Part shown: positions 1-5,899 of the stretch, in pieces | Numbering within the stretch: position 1 is the first letter of the stretch | Layout of the letters: the number at the start of each line of letters is the position of its first letter | Assembly (NCBI GenBank): GCA_013813145.1 | Contig: JACCSE010000327.1 | Location: 1-15,854, forward strand | Source: Gemmatimonadales bacterium | Lineage (GTDB): Bacteria; Gemmatimonadota; Gemmatimonadetes; Gemmatimonadales; GWC2-71-9 | Length of the DNA stretch: 15,854 nt | Reading direction: 5' to 3' | Translations under genes and position numbers: made by a program | Notes under the pieces: generated by a model | Database searches by the model: none | What the model saw: only the letters and a program-made list of their open reading frames with translations | What the model was told of the DNA's origin: nothing

Positions 1-98
1 AAGTCGCGCTGGCGGGTCACCGGCTGGTGATGGTCGCGGAGGTAGCGGCGGAAGCGGTCGAGGAGGGCGGCCCCCTCGCCCCTAGCGAGGCGGGCCAT
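1..98 (-). CDS. Fur-family transcriptional regulator, N-terminal fragment
   Basis: This is a partial gene reading leftwards out of the window; only the first 32 codons are present. The ATG at 98-96 opens a protein beginning MARLARGEG, followed by LLDRFRRYLRDHHQPVTRQR. The pattern of an amphipathic helix and then (L/P)-T-x-Q-R is the hallmark of the first helix of the Fur/PerR/Zur winged-helix domain, where a conserved TxQR precedes the rest of the DNA-binding domain. Family members bind DNA as dimers in response to Fe, Zn, Mn or peroxide; the metal-binding residues lie outside the window, so the subtype cannot be told. The start overlaps the end of the upstream 124-residue gene by 17 bp, which implies co-transcription with it and with the ornithine cyclodeaminase gene. 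The fragment is too short to be certain. Confidence 0.62.
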   Translation of the reverse strand, partial: MARLARGEGAALLDRFRRYLRDHHQPVTRQRD

Positions 99-456
99 TG
101 TCGGCGGGGGCGAACCAGCGATCGGGGGCGACCGGAAGCGGCGGCTGTTCGTCGTCTACGCGCTTCCGCGCGTCCTGGAGCAGCTTGGCCAGCGCCTGTA
201 CCGGCCCGCTGCCGACCTCCTGCACCGTCGCCTCGAACTTGCCGCGCTCCTTGCCCCGGACCGCGAGCACGTAGCGCGCGGTGTAGATCCGCCGCCGCTC
301 GCCGTCCACCCGAGAGAGCACGGCGGTGCCCCATTCTCGGCCCTCGCGGCGCAGCGGACTGAACACCCAGACCCCGTCCACCTCGGCTGCCGGCACGATC
401 CCGGCGACGGTCTCGGCGAGCCGGGCCCAGCCGGATCCGACGCCCGCGCCGCTCAC
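82..456 (-). CDS. Conserved hypothetical protein, 124 residues
   Basis: I do not recognise the function. The GTG start at 456-454 overlaps the TGA stop of the cyclodeaminase gene (GTGA), so translation is probably coupled. The reading frame ends at a TAG at 84-82, inside the start region of the Fur-like gene. The protein has no signal peptide or membrane segment. It is a small soluble alpha/beta-looking protein with a strongly charged core: WVFSPLRREGREWGTAV near residues 30-46, then DGERRRIYTARYVL and GKERGKFEATV. The tail after residue 103 is proline-rich and likely disordered. The codon-level fit to the operon and the absence of a competing frame support it as real. Its position between an amino-acid catabolic enzyme and a regulator gives no firm clue to its role. 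Confidence 0.7.
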   Translation of the reverse strand: MSGAGVGSGWARLAETVAGIVPAAEVDGVWVFSPLRREGREWGTAVLSRVDGERRRIYTARYVLAVRGKERGKFEATVQEVGSGPVQALAKLLQDARKRVDDEQPPLPVAPDRWFAPADNGPPR

Positions 457-1544
457 GCCGAGCCCTGCTCCCACCGCTCGGTGTAGAAGCGCAGGACGTG
501 CATGAAGTCCTGCGCGTTGGTGACCACGCCGTATGCCTGGTGGGTGCCGCGGTCCTTGAGCTTGTTGACCACGAATTCGGTCTGGTCCACGCAGATCGTC
601 ATCAGCGGAACCGGGACGCCGTCGCAGAGGTAGAAGGCGGGCAGCATGTTCCCCACGGCGATGGCGTGGAGCGCGGTGGCGACGAAGATGGCGCCGGTGG
701 CCTTCACCGTGTGCTCCCGCATGGCGTCCTGCGCCCCGAGCGAATCGCTGTAGACGCCGGGGAGCGGGCCGTCGTCGCGAATCGAGCCGGCCAGTACGTA
801 CGGCACCTTGTGGCTGACCAGCGCGTGGATGATGCCGGTCCGGATCAGCCCGCTCTCGACCGCGCCCTCGATGGAGCCGGCGGCGCGGACCCGGTTGATC
901 GCCCGCATGTGCAGCCCGTGACCTCCCTCGGTCGGCTGGCCGGTGTTGCTCATGCCGAGCGTGGTGCCGAAGATCGCGGCTTCGATGTCGTGGACGGCGA
1001 CGGCGTTGCCGGCGAGCACCGCCTGGACGTAGCCGTTCCGGATGAACCACTCGAAATCGGACCGGGCGCGGGAGTGCACCAGCGCCGGGCCGACGACCCA
1101 CACCAGGTACCCGCCCCGCCGCTTCTCCTCGCCGACCCGGGCGGCAAGGTCCTCGTAGTTTACCGGCCGCTCGCGGCTCACCTCGGTGGACATGAAGCGG
1201 AACTCGTTGGCGCCGTGTCCGCCGCCGAGGAACCCCTGAGCGTGCACCACGATCCCCTCGCTACCGTCCTCGGCCTCGCCCATGGCGATCAGCTCGCCCT
1301 GGCGGAGTCTGCGCGGCTCGATGGTCTCCAGCCCGCCACCCCGCCTCACCACGACGCAATCCATCCGCGGCCGGATCGGTGCCACCCAGCGGCCGTCCAC
1401 CTTGATGTAGGTGGGCAGGTTGGAAGTCGAGAAGAAACCTTCGGGGAGGACACCGTCGCTCGGGAGCGGGGCGAAACTCGCCTCCGGCGCGCCGGCAAAG
1501 GGGGGTCGGGAGAAATCCGGCGATGCATAGGGAACGTCGGGCAT
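453..1544 (-). CDS. Ornithine cyclodeaminase, LOR/SDH (TIGR00300) family
   Basis: This 363-residue protein matches the LOR/SDH conserved-region family, the type found as the C-terminal domain of cyanobacterial AgrE/ArgZ and as a free-standing archaeal ornithine cyclodeaminase. It is distinct from the mu-crystallin-type enzyme. The expected reaction is L-ornithine to L-proline plus ammonia, in the cytoplasm. Family-like blocks in order are LPEGFFSTSNLPTYIKVDG (33-51), VGPALVHS (151-158), LAGNAVAVHDIEAAIFGTTLG (177-197), GHGLHMRAIN (208-217), LAGSIRDDGPLPGV (251-264), ATALHAIAVGNMLP (289-302) and CVDQTEFVVNKLKDRGTHQA (318-337). The arginine-dihydrolase N-terminal domain of AgrE is absent. I chose the ATG at 1544-1542 because the family-like region follows directly and the longer frame would run into the divergent receptor gene; no good Shine-Dalgarno is visible. 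It leads the three-gene overlapping run down to the Fur-like gene. Confidence 0.83.
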   Translation of the reverse strand: MPDVPYASPDFSRPPFAGAPEASFAPLPSDGVLPEGFFSTSNLPTYIKVDGRWVAPIRPRMDCVVVRRGGGLETIEPRRLRQGELIAMGEAEDGSEGIVVHAQGFLGGGHGANEFRFMSTEVSRERPVNYEDLAARVGEEKRRGGYLVWVVGPALVHSRARSDFEWFIRNGYVQAVLAGNAVAVHDIEAAIFGTTLGMSNTGQPTEGGHGLHMRAINRVRAAGSIEGAVESGLIRTGIIHALVSHKVPYVLAGSIRDDGPLPGVYSDSLGAQDAMREHTVKATGAIFVATALHAIAVGNMLPAFYLCDGVPVPLMTICVDQTEFVVNKLKDRGTHQAYGVVTNAQDFMHVLRFYTERWEQGSA

Positions 1545-1627
1545 ATCGGGGAGGAAAGTAGGGGGGCGCTGGGGGCGATACAAGACAGAGTTGGGCAGCG
1601 GGGCAGCGGGACGGCGACTGCACACCC

Positions 1628-1661
1628 ACCGTAGGGGCGAGGCTTGCGTCGCCCCTACGGT
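1628..1661. repeat. Perfect 13-bp inverted repeat (GTAGGGGCGA type)
   Basis: The arms accgtaggggcga (1628-1640) and tcgcccctacggt (1649-1661) are exact reverse complements around an 8-base loop. Short hairpins with a TAGGGGCGA core recur between genes in several GC-rich environmental phyla (recollection, not checked here). This one lies in the 163-bp divergent gap (1545-1707) between the cyclodeaminase and the TonB receptor, so it could be a repeat insertion, a regulatory hairpin in the receptor leader, or both. No T-tract follows either arm, which argues against a simple intrinsic terminator. I see no convincing -35/-10 pair or Fur box elsewhere in the gap. Confidence 0.85.
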
Positions 1662-1695
1662 CCTGCGCCGCTGCCAACTAGCTTTCCATGCATCG

Positions 1696-1702
1696 AGAGG
1701 AG
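1696..1702 (+). promoter_or_regulatory. Ribosome binding site of the TonB receptor
   Basis: The sequence agaggag sits 5 bases before the ATG at 1708. It fixes the start at the codon that opens a clean signal peptide and rules out the longer in-frame ATG at 1591. It is one of the few strong Shine-Dalgarno sequences in the window. It lies between two copies of catgcatcg (1687-1695 and 1707-1715), the second of which contains the start codon. Confidence 0.75.
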
Positions 1703-1707
1703 TTTTC

Positions 1708-3819
1708 ATGCATCGCTTCGTCGTCTTGTTTACCGCCCTCGTTTTCGCCGTCCCGGCGCGTGCCCAGGAGCCGGTCCGTACCGATACCACCGGGCGCGAC
1801 ACCACCCGGGTGACCCGGCTCCCGGAGCTTGAGGTCACGGTCACCCGGACCGCCGAGCCGCTGACCCGGGTGCCGTTCGCGGTCGGCGTGCTCGACCGCG
1901 ACGACCTTCAGCGCGCCCGGCAGACGATCGGGATCGACGAAGCCCTCAACGACATTCCCGGCGTCGTGGTCGCCAACCGCTACAACTTCTCGCTGGATCA
2001 GCGGATCTCCATCCGCGGCTTCGGCAGCCGCTCGAACTTCGGGGTCCGCGGGCTCAAGATCCTGCTCGACGGCATCCCGCAGACTCTTCCCGACGGCCAG
2101 AGCCAACTTACCAACGTGGACTTCGCCGATCTCGAGCGCGCCGAGGTGCTTCGGGGCGCCAGCTCTTCGCTGTACGGCAACGCGTCGGGTGGCGTCATCG
2201 CGTTCCAGTCGCAACGGGCGGCGCCGGGTCCCTTCGCCCAGCGGATCCGGGTCCAGGGCGGCAGCGGCGAGCGGGAAGGAGACGGGTTCTACAAGTGGCA
2301 GAGCTGGTCCTCCGCCCGCTCTGGAGATCTCAGCGGCACGCTCTCGGTCTCCCAGTTCAAGGCGGACGGGTTCCGCCAGCACAGCGCGGCGGAGGTCCGG
2401 CAGCTCAACGCCGGCGCCGACTACGCCATCGGCGGCTCCACGCTGGGCAGGGTACGGGTGAGCCTGGCCGACAGCCCCGAGGCCCAGAACCCCGGCGCGC
2501 TCACCCTGGCCGAATACCTCGCCAACCCCGACTCCGCCGCCGGCAACAACATCCGGCGCGGCGCCGACAAGGACGTACAGCAGTACCAGGTGTCGCTCGG
2601 CGCGGAGCACTTCGACCCGGCCGGCAATCAGTACGACTTCAGCGTCTTCGGCCTCGCCCGCAACCTCGAGAACCCGCTCGCCGCGCCGGCCCCCGAAGGC
2701 GGGCCCAGCGAGGGGACCTACGTAGACATCGGCCGCATCGTGGGCGGGGTGAGGGCCAGCACGACCCGGCGCTTCGGCACTGCCGAGGCCTCGCCCCAGC
2801 TCAGCGCGGGCGCGGACCTGCAACTGATGCGCGACAATCGCCGGAATTTGGTGCACGACGCGGGAGTGCCGAGCAGCGCCGTGCTGCTGGATCAGCGCGA
2901 AAAGGTGACCGAGCTCGGGCCGTTCGCCCAGGTCCTGTGGAGCCCCAACGAGCGGCTGCTCCTCAGCGGTGGGGCCCGCTTCGATTGGGTGCGCTTCGAC
3001 CTGCTCGACCGGTTTCTGGACGACGGAGACGACAGCGACGCGCGCACGATGTCGGCGCTAAGCGGCAACATCGGGGCGAGCTGGTCGTTCGGCGACCGCT
3101 TCGTCCCCTACATCAACGTCTCTACCGCCTTCGAGACCCCGACGACCACCGAGCTGGTGAACCAGCCCGACGGCTCGGGCGGGTTCAACCTCGAGCTCGG
3201 GCCCCAGCGCGCGGTGAACTATGAGGTAGGCGCGAGGGGCCAGCCGCTGCCGAGCGTTACCTATACGGTGGCGGTTTTCCTCGGGCGGATCACCGACGCG
3301 ATCGTGCAGCAGGAGGAGGTCGGCGGGCGAGCATTTTTTCGGAACGCGGGCAGCACCCACAACGACGGCGCGGAGATCGGCGTCACCTTTACGCCGATAC
3401 CGGAGCTCGCGCTCACCGGCGCATACACCCGGGCGCGCTACCGCTTCGCCGGCGCGGAGCTCGACGGCAACCGGTTACCGGGCGTGCCCGAGCATTTCTG
3501 GCGGCTCGGTGTCCGGTCCACACTGCCGCACGGATTCTTCCTCGACGGGGACCACACGCTCAGCTCCTCGGTGGCCGCGGACGACGCCAACACCGTCGTG
3601 GTCGACTCCTGGGGCGCCGGGGTCACCAACCTGCGACTCGGCTGGCAGGGTGAGGCCGGCAGCCTGGCGCTCGGACCATTCCTCGGACTCAACAACCTCT
3701 GGGACCGGCGGTACGTCGCTTCCGTGACCCTCAACGGCCTCGGCGGCCGGGTCATCGAGCCCGCGCCGCGGCGGGTGCTGTATCTGGGCGCGGAGATCGG
3801 GTATGCGACGGACAGATAG
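1708..3819 (+). CDS. TonB-dependent outer-membrane receptor (FecA-like)
   Basis: This 703-residue protein is an outer-membrane active transporter that imports a ligand, typically a ferric chelate, using TonB-ExbBD energy. A signal peptide (MHRFVVLFTALVFAVPARAQ, residues 1-20) is followed by a short D/T/R-rich linker and a TonB-box-like segment LPELEVTVTR (38-47). The plug domain spans roughly 50-175 and contains PGVVVANRYNF, ISIRGFGSRSNFGVRG, LLDGIPQTLPDGQ, AEVLRGASSSLYGNASGGV and similar hallmark strings. The rest is a barrel of alternating aromatic/charged strands. The start follows a good ribosome binding site. It is the only plus-strand gene and is divergent from the cyclodeaminase-to-Fur-like run, so iron or metal control is plausible, although I see no Fur box. 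The C-terminus (GAEIGYATDR) runs a few residues past the usual terminal aromatic. The ligand cannot be told from sequence; the plug resembles the ferric-citrate FecA class. Confidence 0.93.
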   Translation: MHRFVVLFTALVFAVPARAQEPVRTDTTGRDTTRVTRLPELEVTVTRTAEPLTRVPFAVGVLDRDDLQRARQTIGIDEALNDIPGVVVANRYNFSLDQRISIRGFGSRSNFGVRGLKILLDGIPQTLPDGQSQLTNVDFADLERAEVLRGASSSLYGNASGGVIAFQSQRAAPGPFAQRIRVQGGSGEREGDGFYKWQSWSSARSGDLSGTLSVSQFKADGFRQHSAAEVRQLNAGADYAIGGSTLGRVRVSLADSPEAQNPGALTLAEYLANPDSAAGNNIRRGADKDVQQYQVSLGAEHFDPAGNQYDFSVFGLARNLENPLAAPAPEGGPSEGTYVDIGRIVGGVRASTTRRFGTAEASPQLSAGADLQLMRDNRRNLVHDAGVPSSAVLLDQREKVTELGPFAQVLWSPNERLLLSGGARFDWVRFDLLDRFLDDGDDSDARTMSALSGNIGASWSFGDRFVPYINVSTAFETPTTTELVNQPDGSGGFNLELGPQRAVNYEVGARGQPLPSVTYTVAVFLGRITDAIVQQEEVGGRAFFRNAGSTHNDGAEIGVTFTPIPELALTGAYTRARYRFAGAELDGNRLPGVPEHFWRLGVRSTLPHGFFLDGDHTLSSSVAADDANTVVVDSWGAGVTNLRLGWQGEAGSLALGPFLGLNNLWDRRYVASVTLNGLGGRVIEPAPRRVLYLGAEIGYATDR

Positions 3820-3820
3820 G

Positions 3821-3887
3821 ACGGTGAAGCGGTAAACGGTGAACGGGATACCTGCGCCCCCGTTCACCGTTTACCGTTTACCGTTTC
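3821..3887. repeat. Heptamer-built hairpin repeat, copy 1, between convergent genes
   Basis: The core is an 18-bp perfect inverted repeat: cggtaaacggtgaacggg (3830-3847) against cccgttcaccgtttaccg (3859-3876), with an 11-base loop. Both arms are made of 7-base units of the form CGGTGAA or CGGTAAA, and extra units continue outwards on each side. The element begins one base after the TAG stop of the TonB receptor and ends 19 bases from the stop of the convergent lipoprotein gene, so it could act as a bidirectional terminator. A second member of the same family lies near 15308-15374. Confidence 0.87.
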
Positions 3888-3905
3888 TCACCCTTCGCTG
3901 CTTAC

Positions 3906-5666
3906 TCAGCTCCTCACGCACGACGCCGCGGTTCTGCTCCTGGCAACCGTCGCCACCGCCGCCATCGCATCCCGCATTCCGGTCTGACCGAGGTAGGACG
4001 TGTCGTACCTCCACCCGACCAGGGCGCAGACCGACGGGGCGGCGGCGAGGATGCTGCCGAACTCCTTGACCTGCCTCGCGGTCATCGGCGCGGTCTTGAA
4101 ACCGGCTCCGTGGAGGAGGTTGAGACCGGCGACCAAGCCCAGGCCCTCTTCCCGCGCCTGACCGACTTCGCGGGCCAGTCTGGTCCGCAAGTCACCTTGC
4201 CGGGTGTTGTACTGAGCCCATCCCGCGTCCAGGTGAGTCCAGCGGAACGACGCGGCCGCGAGGTTCGAGGGGGCGACCCGTACGGCCGTCGGGAGTGAGG
4301 GCCAGATCGACTTGCTGTATCGAGCCATCTCCTCGATCGCCTCGTAGGAAACCGGCCTGCCACCCCAGCACCCGCCACACCTCGGCTGGTCGACCAGGTG
4401 GTGCAGGTAGAGCGCCTGGCTCGAGACGTAGCGGCCGAGTGAGAGGCCCCGGTAACGGTCGAGCTGGGCCTTCCACCGGCTCAGGCTGAAAGTACCGTCA
4501 GAGTTCTTGGCGTTGGACGCCTCGACCAATGTGACGACGACCTTCATCCCTGCGCCCTCAGCGCGCCGGAGCCGTTCGACGAGCAGCGCCGGCGCTGCCT
4601 CATACATGGTCCCCGTCCAGCGCGCCGAGTACTCATCGATCGGCGCGTACGACAGGCCGAACGGAAGCGTCCCGGTACCCGACGGTGGCGGCGGTGGCGG
4701 CGGTGGCGGCGGCGGAGTACCCGATCCAACGGCGGATGCCCGGCAGGTCTTGAAGCCGCGATTCTCGGCCTGGTTCCGCAGGTCCTTCATCGCCTCCCAC
4801 ATGCCGCCGGCCGACATGAAGTCGTCGCTGTACTTCCAACTGAGGAACGCGCAGGGATAGGTGCTGCGCAACAGCGTGGAGCCGTACGACCTGACTTGGC
4901 TGGCCGTCATGTTGCTCTTGCTGGGCCCGCCATCCTGGAGATTGAGCCCGACCACCAGCGCCAGCCCCTTGGCCCTCGCCTTGGCGACGTTCTCTTCGAG
5001 GAACGCCTCGGTATTCGGCCACCGATGGGCGGCGTACTGCGCCCAGGCGGCGTCCAGGTACCGGTAGGTGCCGTCGAAGTTGTCGAGATAGTCCGGCGAG
5101 CTGCGCACGATCGTCGTCATGGCCGGCCAGCGATCCTTGCTGTGCTTTGCCATCTCTTCGAGCGTGGCCTGAGAAATCGGCCGGCCGTTCCAGTTGGCCG
5201 GATCCTGCGGCTCGTCGATCAGGTAGTGACCGATGATCGTGCCGTCGTTGATGTACGAGGCGAAGTTGACGTCCTTGGCGAGGTCGACCCGGGCCTTCCA
5301 CTTGCTCAGGCTGAAATTGCCGGCGGCGTCCTTGTAGTACTCATCACCGCCGGAGAGCTTGACCGCGACCTTGCCGCCTCGGGACCTGATGTCCTCCAGC
5401 TCCCGCAGCAGGTACGGCGAATGGATGCTCAGCATGGCCCCGTTGAACGTGCCGCCGAACTGGGTGGTCGGTTGCGCGAAGGTGCCGATGGGGATGCCGC
5501 CCGCATAGGAGACCGCGAGCGAGGGACCAGCGACCGGATCCAGCGATTCGTCCGGGTCGGGACTGAAGCTGTCGCTACCGTCGCAGCCGAAGAGGGCAAC
5601 GAGGAGGCCGAACATGGGGGCTCGCAGGCGAGCCAGGCGGCGAGACAATTTGAAGGTATAGGTCAT
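3906..5666 (-). CDS. Secreted lipoprotein with two tandem glycosidase-like domains
   Basis: This 586-residue protein has a lipoprotein signal: basic N-region, hydrophobic core and LFGC, with Cys28 as the lipidated residue. I chose the ATG at 5666-5664 because it opens this signal and is preceded by GAGGTG 6 bases upstream. Two homologous domains follow, about 50-310 and 333-583, joined by GSGT plus eleven prolines (318-328) plus SGTGT. Shared landmarks are GNFSLSKWKA / GTFSLSRWKA, NGRPISQATLEEMAKHSKDRWP / GGRPVSYEAIEEMARYSKSIWP, LDAAWAQY / LDAGWAQY, GLALVVGLNLQDG / GLGLVAGLNLLHG and FLSWKYSDDF / LVGWRYDTSY. The spacing and the YLIDEP motif (Glu152) suggest a TIM-barrel glycosidase-like fold; the equivalent in domain 2 is HLVDQP (Gln427). 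The substrate is unknown and I assign no enzyme class. Its 233-bp upstream gap (5667-5899) shows no clear promoter. Confidence 0.85.
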   Translation of the reverse strand: MTYTFKLSRRLARLRAPMFGLLVALFGCDGSDSFSPDPDESLDPVAGPSLAVSYAGGIPIGTFAQPTTQFGGTFNGAMLSIHSPYLLRELEDIRSRGGKVAVKLSGGDEYYKDAAGNFSLSKWKARVDLAKDVNFASYINDGTIIGHYLIDEPQDPANWNGRPISQATLEEMAKHSKDRWPAMTTIVRSSPDYLDNFDGTYRYLDAAWAQYAAHRWPNTEAFLEENVAKARAKGLALVVGLNLQDGGPSKSNMTASQVRSYGSTLLRSTYPCAFLSWKYSDDFMSAGGMWEAMKDLRNQAENRGFKTCRASAVGSGTPPPPPPPPPPPSGTGTLPFGLSYAPIDEYSARWTGTMYEAAPALLVERLRRAEGAGMKVVVTLVEASNAKNSDGTFSLSRWKAQLDRYRGLSLGRYVSSQALYLHHLVDQPRCGGCWGGRPVSYEAIEEMARYSKSIWPSLPTAVRVAPSNLAAASFRWTHLDAGWAQYNTRQGDLRTRLAREVGQAREEGLGLVAGLNLLHGAGFKTAPMTARQVKEFGSILAAAPSVCALVGWRYDTSYLGQTGMRDAMAAVATVARSRTAASCVRS

Positions 5667-5865
5667 GGCGGACACCTCGAGCGATAGTGCGTGATGTGAA
5701 CTTCGAGCGAGTAGTCGGAGGGAACGGGCCGGCGCGGAACCTTTCGCAAAACGTGGGCCCATTGAGTGCTCGGGGCCGCAAACCGGCTCCAGCGCGCTTC
5801 AACGGGGCGGACGTGCACCGCTTTGCAGCTTTGGACCCTAGGATCCGGTGGGCTCACGAGATACC

Positions 5866-5883
5866 GTGCGACAGCTTTCGCAC
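5866..5883 (-). terminator. Possible weak hairpin downstream of priA
   Basis: A 6-bp perfect stem (gtgcga / tcgcac) with a 6-base loop lies about 17 bases after the priA stop. On the minus strand no T-tract follows, so intrinsic termination is doubtful. It may be chance in GC-rich DNA or a Rho-independent-like stem. I see no other feature in the gap 5667-5899. Confidence 0.25.
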
Positions 5884-5899
5884 TGTGCGGCGCCGCCCT

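Noticed and set aside
498..1634. Long plus-strand frame (378 residues) opposite the cyclodeaminase
   Set aside because: Antisense shadow of a strongly family-like minus-strand gene; its translation is low-complexity V/G/A/D/H-rich with no domain.
1545..1707. Search for a Fur box or sigma-70 promoter in the divergent gap
   Set aside because: No AT-rich inverted repeat and no credible -35/-10 pair could be seen; only the GTAGGGGCGA hairpin is supported.
1678..2856. Minus-strand frame of 392 residues opposite the TonB receptor
   Set aside because: Mirror of the high-GC codon bias in the receptor gene; no recognisable motif, and it would overlap a certain gene.
2295..3224. Plus-strand frame of 309 residues inside the TonB receptor
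   Set aside because: An alternate frame of the receptor, rich in R, A, G and P as expected from frame-shifted GC-rich codons.
4679..4717. GGCGGT-type tandem repeat taken as a possible microsatellite or regulatory repeat
   Set aside because: It encodes the eleven-proline linker of the lipoprotein, so the coding role explains it.
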